From positions 1,550,001 to 1,614,000 of the forward strand of contig NZ_JAHVIT010000001.1 in assembly GCF_019801605.1 (NCBI RefSeq): 64,000 nucleotides of DNA, written 5' to 3'. Position numbers and translations under genes: made by a program. This document shows positions 45,913 to 56,169 of the stretch, one piece after another. This stretch comes from Maritimibacter alkaliphilus. Its GTDB lineage: Bacteria; Pseudomonadota; Alphaproteobacteria; Rhodobacterales; Rhodobacteraceae. The notes beneath the pieces were generated by a model, which saw only the letters and a list, made by a program, of their open reading frames with translations, ran no database searches and was not told where the DNA came from. Positions within the stretch are counted from its first letter, which is position 1, and every line of letters starts with the position of its first letter.

Positions 45913-46688
45913 ACGTTGTCCTGTGCTTTGTTGAATTCGAAAATTATGCGTAACCCGTGCAGGGTCAGAAATTCATCGAACGTGTTGAACAGCGTATCGC
46001 CCTGCGCGAAGAGCGGTGCAAGCCCTCCGGTCGAAATGATTTTCATCGGACGGCCATATTCGTCCTTAATTCGCTCGCAAATCCCCCGGACAAGGCCCAC
46101 GTAGCCCCAGAAAACCCCCGACTGGATGCAGGCGACCGTATTGGTGCCGATCACGCGCTCCGGCCGGGTCACGTCGACGTGAGGCAGCGCGGCCGCGCCC
46201 TGGTGCAGCGCCTCGAGGCTGAGGTTCACGCCCGGCGCGATGACGCCCCCCACGTAGGCGCCGTCCTCCGCCACAACGTCGAAGTTGGTGGCGGTGCCGA
46301 AATCCACCACGACGACATCGCCGCCGTAGCGGTCAAAGGCCCCCACGGCGTTGGCCAGGCGGTCCGGGCCGGGGCGCGTGCCCTCGTCCACGCGGGGCGC
46401 GACGGGCAGCAGGCATTCCGGCTTGCCCACCACCAGCGGGCGGCAGTTGAAATAGCGGTCGGCGAGGACGCGCAGGTTGAACACAACCCGCGGCACGGTC
46501 GAGGAGATGATCACCGCGTCGATGTCCATCGCGACGCCGTGGTGCTGCAAGAGCGACGCGAGCCAGACGTAATACTGGTCCGCGGTCCGGCGGGGATCGG
46601 TCGAGGCCCGGAAGGTGCAGAGGAACTCTGTCCCGTTCCAGACCGAGAAGACGATGTTCGTGTTGCCGCAGTCGATGGCCAGAAGCAT
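45909..46688 (-). CDS. coaX: Type III pantothenate kinase
   Basis: 259 residues. The ASKHA-fold first motif LLAIDCGNTNIVF, the second RPGPDRLANAVGA and VVVDFGTATNFDVV, and CoaX-type C-terminal STGGLAPLF are visible. It phosphorylates pantothenate, the first step in CoA synthesis. It lies 24 bp after birA and overlaps rnj. Confidence 0.94.
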   Translation of the reverse strand: MLLAIDCGNTNIVFSVWNGTEFLCTFRASTDPRRTADQYYVWLASLLQHHGVAMDIDAVIISSTVPRVVFNLRVLADRYFNCRPLVVGKPECLLPVAPRVDEGTRPGPDRLANAVGAFDRYGGDVVVVDFGTATNFDVVAEDGAYVGGVIAPGVNLSLEALHQGAAALPHVDVTRPERVIGTNTVACIQSGVFWGYVGLVRGICERIKDEYGRPMKIISTGGLAPLFAQGDTLFNTFDEFLTLHGLRIIFEFNKAQDNV

Positions 46689-46712
46689 GGCCCCTCCTCC
46701 TATCAGCGTGGG

Positions 46713-47480
46713 TCAGAAATAGATCTCGGCGGCGGCAATGGCCTGCCGCCCGGCAGCGGTCTGAAGGATCAGGTGCCCGCTGTCGTCGATGGTTTCGAAG
46801 ATGCCCGTCTCCTGCCGGTTGCCCATGCGCGCGGTGATCTCACAACCGAGCCGCGTGGCGCGGGCCAGCCAGGCCTGCCGCAGGGGGGCAAAGCCATAGG
46901 CGGCGAACTGCGCCTCGTAGCCGGCAAAAGCCGCGGCGAGCGGGGTCAGGAAGTCCTCGGGGCTGACGGCCACGGCGGTTTCCCCGGCCAGCGAGACCGG
47001 GCGCAACGCGCCCTCCTCCACCGCGCCGCCGTCCGGCGCCATGGCGAGGTTCACGCCGATGCCGATGGCGAGGCCGGTGGGCCGCCCCTTCTGCTGGAGC
47101 GTCTCGAGCAGGATGCCCGCCAGCTTGCCGCCATTCAGCAGCACGTCGTTGGGCCATTTCAATGCGAAGGGATCGGTGCGTCCGGTCACCGCGTGCAGCG
47201 CGTCATAGAGCGCGAGCGCGGCGGTGAAGCTGCGCAGCGCGGCGCGATCCGGCGGTCCGGGATCGGGCAGCACGAGGGTGGCGGCAAGGTTGCCGACCGG
47301 ATGCTGCCACGCGCGGCCACGGCGGCCACGGGCCTTGGTCTGGTTGAGGGCAAGGATCCAGCAGGGGCCGGTCAGACCGGCAAAGCGCCGGGCGGCCTCG
47401 TCGAGGGTGCTGTCGGTCTCGGCCAACACCACGCGCTCGGTGGATGCGGGCCAGCCCGCTGGGGCTGGCCCGAAGGTCAC
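46713..47480 (-). CDS. birA: Biotin--[acetyl-CoA-carboxylase] ligase
   Basis: 255 residues from the GTG at 47480, just after the nuoN stop; a TTG at 47492, inside nuoN, is the other candidate. No clear ribosome site supports either. The biotin/ATP-binding GRRGRAW and the catalytic KWPNDVLL region with GILLE are intact; the N-terminal DNA-binding domain of E. coli BirA is absent, so it is a ligase only. It attaches biotin to carboxylase carrier proteins. The birA position downstream of nuoN is common in Rhodobacteraceae. Confidence 0.92.
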   Translation of the reverse strand: MTFGPAPAGWPASTERVVLAETDSTLDEAARRFAGLTGPCWILALNQTKARGRRGRAWQHPVGNLAATLVLPDPGPPDRAALRSFTAALALYDALHAVTGRTDPFALKWPNDVLLNGGKLAGILLETLQQKGRPTGLAIGIGVNLAMAPDGGAVEEGALRPVSLAGETAVAVSPEDFLTPLAAAFAGYEAQFAAYGFAPLRQAWLARATRLGCEITARMGNRQETGIFETIDDSGHLILQTAAGRQAIAAAEIYF

Positions 47481-47481
47481 G

Positions 47482-48921
47482 TCAGTTGACAATCGCTGCT
47501 GCGGCGACCGCCGCTGCGCTGTCGACGCCGAAGAGGTTCACGACACCCAGCACCATGATCGCGGCCGTGACGGCCAGTGCCGTGGCGAGGACGGGCGAAC
47601 GGCCGGCCTCGAGCGGGGCCGCTTCTTCCTTGCCGAAGTACATGAAGTACACGATGCGCAGGTAGTAGAAGGCCCCGATCACCGAGGCGATCACGCCGGA
47701 CAGCGCCAGCCAGACCAGCCCGCCCTCGTAGGCGGCGGTCAGCACGTAGAGCTTGCCGAAGAAGCCGATCATCGGCGGCACACCGGCCAGCGAGAAGAGC
47801 AGCAGCAGCAGCGCAAGCGCACGGCCCGGGTAGGTCGAGGCGAAGACGTTCAGCGAGGTGATGTCGGTCACCGGCTGGCCGTCCCGCTCCATCGAGAGGA
47901 TGAAGGCGAAGACGCCGATGTTCATGGTGACGTAGATCGCCATGTAGATCAGCATCGCCTGCACACCCAGCAGCGTGCCGGAGGCGAGGCCCATCAGCGC
48001 GAAGCCCATGTGGGTGATCGACGAATAGGCCATCAGGCGCTTGATGTTGGTCTGGCCGATCGCGGCGATGGAGCCCAGGAACATCGACAGGAGCGAGAGC
48101 AGCGCCAGGATCTGTTGCCAGTCGCCGATGACACCGCCGAAGCCCGAGTGCAGCAGACGGGCCAGCATGGCCATGGCCGCGATCTTGGGCGCGGTGGCAA
48201 AGAAGGCCGTGATCGGGGTCGGCGCGCCTTCGTAGACGTCGGGCGTCCACATGTGGAACGGCACGGCGGAAACCTTGAAGGCCAGGCCCGAGATCATCAG
48301 CACGAGGCCGATCAGCAGGCCGAGCGGCGCATGGCCGTCGCCCACGGCGGCGATCACGCCCGAGAAGAGCGTCGTGCCGGCGAAACCGTAGGTCAGCGAG
48401 GCACCGTAGAGCAGCAGGCCCGACGACAGCGCGCCAAGCACGAAGTACTTGAGGCCCGCCTCGGTAGACTTCGCGCTGTCACGGCGCAGCGAGGCCACGA
48501 CGTAGAGCGCCAGCGACTGCAGTTCGAGGCCCATGTAGAGCACGATCAGGTCGCCTGCGGAGACCATGACCATCATGCCGACCACCGCCAGGGTGACGAG
48601 GATCGGATATTCGAACCGCAGGATCTGGCGGCGCAGCATGTACTCCTGCCCCATCGCCAGAACGGCGGCGGCAGAGAGCAGGATCGCAACCTTGGTGAAG
48701 GTCGAGAAGGCGTCGGACCGGAAGGAACCGCCGAAGGCCTCGACAGCGTCGCCGCGGCCCCAGATCATGAGGGCGACCAGCACCATCACCGCCACGGTCA
48801 CCCATGTCAGGGGGCCGGACAGCTTGTCCTTGCCGGTATAGGCCACCACCACGAGCGCGAGCATCGCGTAGAGTGCCAGCACGATCTCCGGCAGGATGAC
48901 GTTCAGATCAGCCTGAAGCAT
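47482..48921 (-). CDS. nuoN: NADH-quinone oxidoreductase subunit N
   Basis: 479 residues, about fourteen hydrophobic helices. An antiporter-like membrane-arm subunit of complex I, with the Lys/Glu residues of such subunits in [15 protein letters not shown] and [12 protein letters not shown]. It begins 18 bp after nuoM. Last nuo gene of the operon. Confidence 0.96.
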   Translation of the reverse strand: MLQADLNVILPEIVLALYAMLALVVVAYTGKDKLSGPLTWVTVAVMVLVALMIWGRGDAVEAFGGSFRSDAFSTFTKVAILLSAAAVLAMGQEYMLRRQILRFEYPILVTLAVVGMMVMVSAGDLIVLYMGLELQSLALYVVASLRRDSAKSTEAGLKYFVLGALSSGLLLYGASLTYGFAGTTLFSGVIAAVGDGHAPLGLLIGLVLMISGLAFKVSAVPFHMWTPDVYEGAPTPITAFFATAPKIAAMAMLARLLHSGFGGVIGDWQQILALLSLLSMFLGSIAAIGQTNIKRLMAYSSITHMGFALMGLASGTLLGVQAMLIYMAIYVTMNIGVFAFILSMERDGQPVTDITSLNVFASTYPGRALALLLLLFSLAGVPPMIGFFGKLYVLTAAYEGGLVWLALSGVIASVIGAFYYLRIVYFMYFGKEEAAPLEAGRSPVLATALAVTAAIMVLGVVNLFGVDSAAAVAAAAIVN

Positions 48922-48939
48922 TGTTGTGTGACCTCCAGA

Positions 48940-50496
48940 TCAGTGCGATGCGGCCGTCGAGACGGCAGCGGCGGCGCCGCGGCCCGCTTCCACGAGGGCG
49001 GCATGGTGATTTTCAACCAGCACCTCGACGGTCGGGCCGACGATGTCGGTGATGAAGCTCGGGTAGACGCCGAACAGAAGGGTCAGGGCGATCAGCGGCG
49101 CGAAGATCCACTTCTCGCGCGTCTCGAGGTCCTGGATGGTTTTCAGGCTTTCCTTGATCAGGTCGCCCATGACCACCCGACGGAACAGGAACAGCGCATA
49201 GGCCGCCGAGAGGATGACACCGGTCGCGGCGAAGGTCGCGATCCACGTGTTCACCTGGAAAACGCCCATGAGGGTCAGGAATTCACCGATGAAGCCCGAG
49301 GTGCCCGGCAGGCCCACGTTCGCCATGGTGAAGAACATGAAGACGAGCGCATAGGCCGGCATCCGGTTCACGAGGCCGCCATAGGCGGAGATCTCGCGGG
49401 TGTGCATCCGGTCGTAGATCACGCCGACCACGAGGAAGAGACCGGCCGAGATGAACCCGTGCGAGATCATCTGGAACATGGCCCCGTCGATCCCCTGCTG
49501 GTTCGCGGCGAAGATACCCATGGTGACGTAGCCCATGTGGGCGACGGAGGAATAGGCGATCAGCTTCTTCATGTCCGTCTGCACGAAGGCGACGAGCGAG
49601 GTGTAGACGATCGCGATGACCGAGAGCCAGAGCACGAAGGGCGTCAGCACGTCGGCCCCCACCGGGAACATCGGGAAGGAGAAGCGCAGGAAGCCATAGC
49701 CGCCCATCTTCAGCAGGATCGCCGCAAGGTCGACCGAGCCTGCGGTCGGCGCCTGCACGTGCGCATCCGGCAGCCAGGTGTGGACCGGCCACATCGGGGT
49801 CTTCACCGCGAAGCTGATGAAGAAGCCAAGGAACAGCAGGGTCTGGAAGCCGCCCGGGATGGTCCAGCCGAAGAGCTCGATCGGATCGGACGAGAAGTCG
49901 TAGGCCAGCAGCGCCTGGATGTCGGTGGTATGGGCGTGGTGGTAGATGGCGACCATGGAGATCAGCATCATCACCGAGCCGAGGAAGGTGTAGAGGAAGA
50001 ACTTGAAGGCCGCGTAGATCCGGTTCGGACCGCCCCAGATGCCGATGATCAGGAACATCGGGATCAGGCCCGCCTCGAAGAAGACGTAGAACAGGATCAT
50101 GTCCAGCGCCATGAACACGCCCAGCATGAGCGTTTCCAGCAGCAGGAAGGCGATCATGTATTCCTTCACGCGCTTCGTGACCTTCCACGAGCAGGCGATG
50201 GTGATCGGCATCATCAGCGTGGTCAGCATCACGAAGAAGATCGAGATACCGTCGACGCCCATCTTGTAGCGCAGGCCGAGGAGCCACTCGCGGTCCTCGA
50301 TCATCTGCAGACCGGGGTTCGAGGGGTCGAAGCCGAAGAGGATGAAGAGCGACACGAGGAAGGTCAGCGAGGTGGCGATCAGGGCCACCCATCGCGCATT
50401 GCGCTGCGCCGCCTTGTCCTCACCCCGCAGGAACACCGCCAGGATCACCGCCGCAATGGTCGGCATGAAAGTGACGATGGAGAGAAGGTTGTTCAT
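48940..50496 (-). CDS. nuoM: NADH-quinone oxidoreductase subunit M
   Basis: 518 residues with about fourteen helices. The conserved [43 protein letters not shown] and [13 protein letters not shown] segments match NuoM. It contributes to proton pumping. An Ala-rich tail follows the last helix. Gap to nuoL is 16 bp. Confidence 0.97.
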   Translation of the reverse strand: MNNLLSIVTFMPTIAAVILAVFLRGEDKAAQRNARWVALIATSLTFLVSLFILFGFDPSNPGLQMIEDREWLLGLRYKMGVDGISIFFVMLTTLMMPITIACSWKVTKRVKEYMIAFLLLETLMLGVFMALDMILFYVFFEAGLIPMFLIIGIWGGPNRIYAAFKFFLYTFLGSVMMLISMVAIYHHAHTTDIQALLAYDFSSDPIELFGWTIPGGFQTLLFLGFFISFAVKTPMWPVHTWLPDAHVQAPTAGSVDLAAILLKMGGYGFLRFSFPMFPVGADVLTPFVLWLSVIAIVYTSLVAFVQTDMKKLIAYSSVAHMGYVTMGIFAANQQGIDGAMFQMISHGFISAGLFLVVGVIYDRMHTREISAYGGLVNRMPAYALVFMFFTMANVGLPGTSGFIGEFLTLMGVFQVNTWIATFAATGVILSAAYALFLFRRVVMGDLIKESLKTIQDLETREKWIFAPLIALTLLFGVYPSFITDIVGPTVEVLVENHHAALVEAGRGAAAAVSTAASH

Positions 50497-50512
50497 TATT
50501 CTGCCCCTGCGT

Positions 50513-52627
50513 TCAGCTCAGCGTCATCCATGTGATCAGGAGAATGATCCCGATCACCATGGCGAAGGCGTAGGTGAAGATGTACCCGCTCTGCGCCCGG
50601 CCAGCGAGCCGGGTGAAGTAGGGGATGAGGCCCATGGCGATGCCATTGATCGACCCGTCAATCGCTTGCCCGTCGCCACGCTTCCAGAAGAAGGTGCCGA
50701 TCGCGCCGGCGGAGCGGACGAAGAGGAAGTCGTAGGCCTCGTCGAAGTACCACTTGTTCAGCAGGAACAGGTAGAGCGGGCGGAAGGTCTCGGCCGTGCG
50801 CTTGGGCAGGTCCTTGGACTGGATGTAGAAGATCCAGGCCGTGACGAAGCCGATCAGCATTGCGACGAAGGGGCTCACCTTGACCCAGACCGGGGCATGG
50901 TGCGCATCGTCCATCACGGTGTTCTCCGCGCCGAGGTAGATCGCGCCGATCTCGCCCAGGCCGGCCGTGTCGCCGTGACCTTCAGGTGCAGCATGCGTCT
51001 CCGCCGCTGCGGTTTCGGTGGTGCCATGGCTCTCCGTGGTGGTGGTGCCATGGGCCTCGGCCGTCGCGCCGTGGTCGCCCTCGGCGGCCTCCGCGTGGTG
51101 CGGCATGCCGAAGAAGGAGGAGACCTTGTCGTGGTCGCCGAAGAAGCTGTTGTACCAGACCATCCCCGAGAAGACCGCGCCGAGTGCCAGCACGCCGAGC
51201 GGGATCAGCATGACCTTCGGGCTCTCATGGGCGTGGTCATGGGTGTGCTTGTCGCCCCGCGCCTCGCCGTAGAAGGTCAGGAAGATCAGCCGCCAGGAGT
51301 AGAAGGAGGTAAAGAGCGCCGCGATGACCAGCATCCAGAAGGCGTAGCCGCCCGCGGTGCCTGCCCATGCGCTCTCGATGATCGCGTCCTTCGAGAGGAA
51401 GCCGGCAAAGCCGATGTGGGTCAGCGGGATGCCGACGCCGGTGATGGCCAGCGTGCCGATCATCATCGCCCAGAAGGTATAGGGGATCTTCTTCCGCAGG
51501 CCGCCATAGTTCCGCATGTCCTGCTCATGGTGCATCGCGTGGATGACCGAGCCGGCGCCGAGGAAGAGCATGGCCTTGAAGAAGGCGTGCGTCAGCAGGT
51601 GGAACATGGCCGGGCCATATGCGCCCACGCCTGCCGCCACGAACATGTAGCCGAGCTGCGAACAGGTCGAATAGGCGATGACGCGCTTGATGTCGTTCTG
51701 CACCAGGCCGACGGTCGCGGCGAAGAACGCCGTGGTCGCGCCGAGGAAGGTGATGAAGGCGGTGGCGTCGGGGGCGAATTCCATCAGCGGCGACATGCGG
51801 CAGACGAGGAAGACACCCGCGGTGACCATCGTGGCCGCGTGGATCAGCGCCGACACCGGGGTCGGGCCTTCCATCGCGTCCGGCAGCCAGGTGTGCAGCA
51901 GCAGCTGCGCCGACTTGCCCATGGCGCCCACGAAGAGCAGGAAGGCCAGCAGGTTCGCCGCGTTCCATTCGGTCCACAGGAAGCTGAGCTGGGTTTCGGC
52001 GATCATCGGCACGCTGTCGAAGATCACGTCGAAATCGACCGAGTCCGTCAGGAAGTAGAGGCCAAGGATGCCGAGCAGGAAGCCGAAGTCCCCCACCCGG
52101 TTGACCACGAAGGCCTTCATGGCCGCGGCGCCGGCCGAGGGCTTCTTGTAGTAGAAGCCGATCAGAAGGTAGGAGGCCAGACCCACGCCTTCCCAGCCGA
52201 AGAACATCTGGACCAGGTTGTCCGAGGTCACCAGCATCAGCATCGCGAAGGTGAAGAAGGAGAGGTAGGCGAAGAAGCGCGCCTTGTAGTGCTCGCCTTC
52301 CTTGAAGTTCTCGTCATGCGCCATGTAGCCGAAGCTGTAGAGGTGCACGAGCGCCGAGACCGAGGTGATCACGATCAGCATGATCGCCGTCAGCCGGTCG
52401 AGGCGGATGCCCCACTCGGTCGAGAGCGAGCCGCTCTCGATCCAGCGGAAGATCGTGACATGCTCGGCATTACCGTCGAAGCCGAGGAAGGTCACCCAGC
52501 TGAGGAAGCAGGCGAGGAACAGCAGCCCGGTGGTGACCCACTGGGCGCCGCGCTCGCTGATCACGCGCCAGCCGAACCCAGCGATCAGCGCGCCGACCAG
52601 CGGGGCGAAGAGAATGATCGATACCAT
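50513..52627 (-). CDS. nuoL: NADH-quinone oxidoreductase subunit L
   Basis: 704 residues, about sixteen helices plus the lateral C-terminal helix region. Typical motifs: [32 protein letters not shown] and the N-terminal [13 protein letters not shown] His/Thr/Ala-rich low-complexity insertion (roughly residues 505-555) interrupts the loop before the C-terminal helices. It is the distal pump subunit of complex I. Confidence 0.97.
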   Translation of the reverse strand: MVSIILFAPLVGALIAGFGWRVISERGAQWVTTGLLFLACFLSWVTFLGFDGNAEHVTIFRWIESGSLSTEWGIRLDRLTAIMLIVITSVSALVHLYSFGYMAHDENFKEGEHYKARFFAYLSFFTFAMLMLVTSDNLVQMFFGWEGVGLASYLLIGFYYKKPSAGAAAMKAFVVNRVGDFGFLLGILGLYFLTDSVDFDVIFDSVPMIAETQLSFLWTEWNAANLLAFLLFVGAMGKSAQLLLHTWLPDAMEGPTPVSALIHAATMVTAGVFLVCRMSPLMEFAPDATAFITFLGATTAFFAATVGLVQNDIKRVIAYSTCSQLGYMFVAAGVGAYGPAMFHLLTHAFFKAMLFLGAGSVIHAMHHEQDMRNYGGLRKKIPYTFWAMMIGTLAITGVGIPLTHIGFAGFLSKDAIIESAWAGTAGGYAFWMLVIAALFTSFYSWRLIFLTFYGEARGDKHTHDHAHESPKVMLIPLGVLALGAVFSGMVWYNSFFGDHDKVSSFFGMPHHAEAAEGDHGATAEAHGTTTTESHGTTETAAAETHAAPEGHGDTAGLGEIGAIYLGAENTVMDDAHHAPVWVKVSPFVAMLIGFVTAWIFYIQSKDLPKRTAETFRPLYLFLLNKWYFDEAYDFLFVRSAGAIGTFFWKRGDGQAIDGSINGIAMGLIPYFTRLAGRAQSGYIFTYAFAMVIGIILLITWMTLS

Positions 52628-52631
52628 GGGA

Positions 52632-52940
52632 TCAGCCTTTCATCACGTTGACGTCTTCCACGGCGATGGTGCCGCGGTTGCGGAAGAAGCAGACCAGGAT
52701 GGCAAGGCCGATGGCGGCCTCGGCCGCAGCGACGGTCAGCACCAGCAGCGTGAAGACCTGCCCCGCGAGATCGCCGAGGAAGGAGGAGAAGGCGACGAAG
52801 TTGATGTTCACCGCCAGCAGGATCAGCTCGATCGACATCAGCAGGATGATGACGTTCTTCCGGTTCAGGAAGATGCCGAAGATCCCGATGACGAACAGCA
52901 CGGACGCCACCGTCAGGTAATGTTCCAGTCCGATCGTCAT
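52632..52940 (-). CDS. nuoK: NADH-quinone oxidoreductase subunit K
   Basis: 102 residues from the ATG at 52940; an upstream in-frame ATG at 53009 would give an unhydrophobic lead. Three helices with the conserved glutamate in [13 protein letters not shown] and [10 protein letters not shown]. The ATG overlaps the TGA of the 33-aa gene upstream. Part of the complex I membrane arm. Confidence 0.95.
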   Translation of the reverse strand: MTIGLEHYLTVASVLFVIGIFGIFLNRKNVIILLMSIELILLAVNINFVAFSSFLGDLAGQVFTLLVLTVAAAEAAIGLAILVCFFRNRGTIAVEDVNVMKG

Positions 52941-53038
52941 GCGTCCACTCCTCTTCGCTTGCGGCTCTGGCCGAGCCCCACCACGACGGGGACGATCAGG
53001 CCCCCGCAAAAGATGGCTATCCAGCTGGCTATGCTCAT
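52937..53038 (-). CDS. Small single-helix membrane peptide overlapping nuoK
   Basis: 33 residues: ATG at 53038, AAGGGAC ribosome site about five bases upstream, stop TGA at 52937 overlapping the nuoK ATG as ATGA. The peptide has one hydrophobic helix ([20 protein letters not shown]) and a basic tail ([10 protein letters not shown]), so the tail is expected inside the cell. It is too short for normal gene finders. The start coupling makes chance unlikely. It may be an accessory subunit or a translation leader for nuoK. Confidence 0.6.
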   Translation of the reverse strand: MSIASWIAIFCGGLIVPVVVGLGQSRKRRGVDA

Positions 53039-53168
53039 CGCTGTCCCTTTTTCCCCCTGTCTGTCGCGGGGGTCCTAACCTTGTCTTCAGGTGCGCGCCC
53101 GGGGCGCGCGCCGTCTACCTATCTCCGTCCCGGCGGTGCGGGACCCGCCCCTCAGGGCCGGCAGTGGC

Positions 53169-53777
53169 TCAAAGCCCCTGCCCCGGTTTCACGTCCTTCA
53201 GCTCCATCGCCTTGGCCGGGTCGCGCCACATCTGCTGCAGGACATCCTGCCGCTTGACGTTGGTGCGGTGGCGCAGGGTCAGGACGATGGCGCCGATCAT
53301 GGCGACCAGCAGGACCAGACCCGCGAGCTGGAACACGAGGAAGTAATCGTCGTAGATCAGCAGGCCGAGCGCCCGGGTGTTGTCCACGCCCTCGGGCGTG
53401 ACGGCGACCCGCGCGGCCTCGGCCGTGGCGGAGGCTTCCCAGACGCCGAAGGCCATGCCGAGCTGCATCAGCAGCACGAGGCCGATCAGAAGCGCCAGCG
53501 GCATGTAGCGCGCCATCTCTGCCTTCAGTTCGGCAAAGTCGACGTCGAGCATCATGACCACGAAGAGGAAGAGCACCGCGACCGCGCCCACGTAGACGAT
53601 GACCAGAAGCATGGCCACGAATTCCGCCCCCAGCAGGACGAAGAGCCCCGCCGCCGAGAGGAAGGCCAGGATCAGCCACAGCACCGAGTGCACGGGGTTG
53701 CGGGCAAGGACCGTGAAGAGCCCGCCCACGATCACCGAGATCGCGAAGAGATAGAAGGCCAGCGCCGCGAAGGTCAT
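53169..53777 (-). CDS. nuoJ: NADH-quinone oxidoreductase subunit J
   Basis: 202 residues, five helices; [25 protein letters not shown] is the conserved third helix with the pi-bulge region. The start overlaps the preceding stop as ATGA. A GC-rich 130-bp spacer, with an imperfect hairpin (53093-53109), separates it from the small peptide gene. Confidence 0.96.
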   Translation of the reverse strand: MTFAALAFYLFAISVIVGGLFTVLARNPVHSVLWLILAFLSAAGLFVLLGAEFVAMLLVIVYVGAVAVLFLFVVMMLDVDFAELKAEMARYMPLALLIGLVLLMQLGMAFGVWEASATAEAARVAVTPEGVDNTRALGLLIYDDYFLVFQLAGLVLLVAMIGAIVLTLRHRTNVKRQDVLQQMWRDPAKAMELKDVKPGQGL

Positions 53778-54181
53778 GTCTCGTCATCCTCTTGTTCGTC
53801 CATGACCTCCTTGGCGAGCTGCGCGGCCCGGGTCATGGCGGGTATGCCTGCGAACATCGACATCTGGGCGATGGCCTCGGCAATCTCCTGTTTCGTGGCC
53901 CCTGCTTCCAGCAGGTGCCTTACCGTGACGCGCAGTTGCGTATCTGCCTGCGCGCCTTGCATTGTCAGTCCTGCGAGGGTCAGGAACAGCCGTGTCTTGC
54001 TGTCCAGACCCTCCTTGTTGAAGGCCTTCCCGAAGGCGACCTCCATCCATTCCTTGGGCATGGTGGGCCAGAGCGCCTCGAACCCTTTCGGGGTGAAGCT
54101 TTCCAGCGCGGGGTTCATGGATTTCACCATCTCCTGCGCCTGCTGGATCATCTGTTCGAACGGGTTCTTGCTGTCAGCCAT
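53774..54181 (-). CDS. Carboxymuconolactone decarboxylase-family-like protein in the nuo operon
   Basis: 135 residues from the ATG at 54181 with GGAGGGG upstream. The C-terminal part ([46 protein letters not shown]) matches the CMD/AhpD fold. There is no cysteine at all, so the redox CxxC of AhpD is missing and a peroxidase role is unlikely. It sits between nuoI and nuoJ and overlaps nuoJ (ATGA). Role unknown. Confidence 0.75.
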   Translation of the reverse strand: MADSKNPFEQMIQQAQEMVKSMNPALESFTPKGFEALWPTMPKEWMEVAFGKAFNKEGLDSKTRLFLTLAGLTMQGAQADTQLRVTVRHLLEAGATKQEIAEAIAQMSMFAGIPAMTRAAQLAKEVMDEQEDDET

Positions 54182-54217
54182 GCGCCCCTCCGGATGCCAT
54201 ATGCCCAAGTGAATGGT

Positions 54218-54712
54218 TCATCTGTAAGGCGCGTCCAGCTCGAGGTTCCGCGCGATCTCGGCTTCCCAGCGGGCGCCGTTGTCGAGGAGCTTTTCCTTGT
54301 CGTAGAACAGCTCTTCGCGGGTCTCGGTGGCGAACTCGAAGTTCGGGCCCTCGACGATGGCGTCCACCGGGCAGGCTTCTTGGCAGAAGCCGCAGTAGAT
54401 GCATTTCGTCATGTCGATGTCGTAGCGCGTGGTCCGGCGGGAGCCGTCCTCACGCGGTTCCGCGTCGATGGTGATCGCCTGCGCCGGGCAGATCGCCTCG
54501 CAGAGCTTGCAGGCGATGCAGCGCTCTTCCCCGTTGGGGTAGCGGCGCAGGGCGTGCTCGCCGCGGAAACGCGGCGAGAGCGGGCCCTTCTCGTGCGGGT
54601 AGTTCACCGTGGCCTTGGGGGCCACCAGGTATTTGAACCCCAGCTTGAAGCCTTTGTAGACGTCTTGCAGCAGGAAGTATTTCGCGGCCCGGCCGTAGTC
54701 GATGTTCGCCAT
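54218..54712 (-). CDS. nuoI: NADH-quinone oxidoreductase subunit I
   Basis: 164 residues. Two ferredoxin-like motifs, [15 protein letters not shown] and [15 protein letters not shown], bind the two [4Fe-4S] clusters (N6a, N6b) in the connecting subunit. Spacing to nuoH is 3 bp. Confidence 0.97.
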   Translation of the reverse strand: MANIDYGRAAKYFLLQDVYKGFKLGFKYLVAPKATVNYPHEKGPLSPRFRGEHALRRYPNGEERCIACKLCEAICPAQAITIDAEPREDGSRRTTRYDIDMTKCIYCGFCQEACPVDAIVEGPNFEFATETREELFYDKEKLLDNGARWEAEIARNLELDAPYR

Positions 54713-54715
54713 GGA

Positions 54716-55756
54716 TCAGCCTCCAATCGCCCAGCGGGCATAGGCACCGCCGAAGAGTTCGAATTTCGCAAGGAATGCCACCAGCACGACCCAGATCAGG
54801 GACATGGGCAGGAAGACCTTCCAGCCGATCCGCATCAGCTGGTCGTAGCGGTAGCGCGGGGTAATCGCCTTCACCATCGCGAAGAGGAAGAAGACCAGAA
54901 GCATCTTGCCGACCATCCAGAGCACGCCATCGGGCAGGCCCGGGATCGGGGACAGCCAGCCGCCGAGGAAGAGCAGCGAGACCAGCGCGCACATCAGCAC
55001 GATCGCCACGTATTCGCCGATCATGAACAGCAGGAACGGGGTCGAGCTGTATTCCACCTGATAGCCGGCCACGAGTTCGGATTCCGCTTCCGGAAGGTCG
55101 AACGGCGGGCGGTTCGTCTCGGCCAGGGCCGAGATGAAGAACAGGAAGACCATCGGGAAGTGCGGCAGCCAGTACCAGGAGAAGAGCCCGTACTTGCCAT
55201 CCTGCGCCGCGACGATGTCACCGAAGTTCATCGAGCCGGTCGAGATGATCACGCCGATGATGATCAGCCCCAGCGAGACCTCGTAGGAGATCATCTGCGC
55301 CGCCGAGCGGAGCGAGCCGAGGAAGGGGTATTTCGAGTTCGAGGCCCAGCCCCCCATGATCACGCCGTAAACCTCGAGAGAGGAGACCGCGAAGACATAG
55401 AGGATGGCCACGTTGATGTCCGAGAGCACCCAGCCGTCGTTGAAGGGGATCACCGCCCAGGCGATCATGGCCAGCACGAAGCTGAGCATGGGCGCCAGCA
55501 GGAAGACGAACTTGTCAGCCCCTGCGGGGATCACCACTTCCTTGGTGATGTACTTCAGGAAGTCCGCAAAGCTCTGCATCAGGCCGAAGACGCCGACCAC
55601 GTTGGGCCCGCGGCGCAGCTGGACGGCTGCCCAGATCTTGCGGTCCGCGTAAAGCAGGAAGGCCAGAGCAACCAGCAGCGGCAGGACGATCAGAAGCACC
55701 TGTCCGATGATGAGGAGCGCAATGCCAAGCGGGTGGGATTGAAAGAAGTCTGCCAT
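54716..55756 (-). CDS. nuoH: NADH-quinone oxidoreductase subunit H
   Basis: 346 residues, eight helices. The quinone-chamber motif [19 protein letters not shown] and the loop with [21 protein letters not shown] are highly conserved. It links the peripheral and membrane arms. Confidence 0.97.
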   Translation of the reverse strand: MADFFQSHPLGIALLIIGQVLLIVLPLLVALAFLLYADRKIWAAVQLRRGPNVVGVFGLMQSFADFLKYITKEVVIPAGADKFVFLLAPMLSFVLAMIAWAVIPFNDGWVLSDINVAILYVFAVSSLEVYGVIMGGWASNSKYPFLGSLRSAAQMISYEVSLGLIIIGVIISTGSMNFGDIVAAQDGKYGLFSWYWLPHFPMVFLFFISALAETNRPPFDLPEAESELVAGYQVEYSSTPFLLFMIGEYVAIVLMCALVSLLFLGGWLSPIPGLPDGVLWMVGKMLLVFFLFAMVKAITPRYRYDQLMRIGWKVFLPMSLIWVVLVAFLAKFELFGGAYARWAIGG

Positions 55757-55762
55757 AGGTCC

Positions 55763-56167
55763 TCACACCATCGGTATTCCGTTTTCCGCGCAGCTGGCGG
55801 CGACGACTTCGGCGTCGATTGTACTCAGGCCGCGGGGCAGGCTCGCCGAGATGGTATAAACCGCATCCGCCTGCCAGAGACCAGTGTTTTCGGCCACATT
55901 CGTCCGCACGTGACGTGCGAAACCGTAGCCCCGGATCAGCGCGTATTGCGCTGCCGCGCATTCGGCGTAGCGCGACACGTCGGTCTCGCTGCGCGCGCCG
56001 CGCATTTTCACGTGGAAGGAGACGAGGTCCCCGTCCAGAAGCCGGGTCTCGATCCCCTCGTAGGAGGCCGAGACCGCCGGCGTGGCGGCACGCGCCACCT
56101 CCGCGCCCGTGTCGGGCGCGGTGCAGGCAGCCAGCGCTGCCGTGGATATCAGGGCTGCGCGCAGCAC
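55763..56167 (-). CDS. Small lipoprotein between nuoG and nuoH
   Basis: 134 residues. The likely start is the GTG at 56167, two bases after the nuoG stop. A lipobox LAAC gives a lipidated Cys15. The remainder (YEGIETRLLDGDLVSFHVKMRG, YAECAAAQYALIRGYGFAR, GLSTIDAEVVAASCAENGIP) is a small soluble domain with three further cysteines, two of them possibly disulfide-linked. It has no recognised family and is one of the extra frames in the nuo operon. Confidence 0.75.
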   Translation of the reverse strand: MLRAALISTAALAACTAPDTGAEVARAATPAVSASYEGIETRLLDGDLVSFHVKMRGARSETDVSRYAECAAAQYALIRGYGFARHVRTNVAENTGLWQADAVYTISASLPRGLSTIDAEVVAASCAENGIPMV

Positions 56168-56169
56168 CC

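Noticed and set aside
47224-50535. Very long plus-strand frame across nuoN, nuoM and birA
   Set aside because: Antisense to well-supported nuo genes; it contains only Arg/His/Gln/Glu/Asp-rich composition typical of reversed membrane-protein codons.
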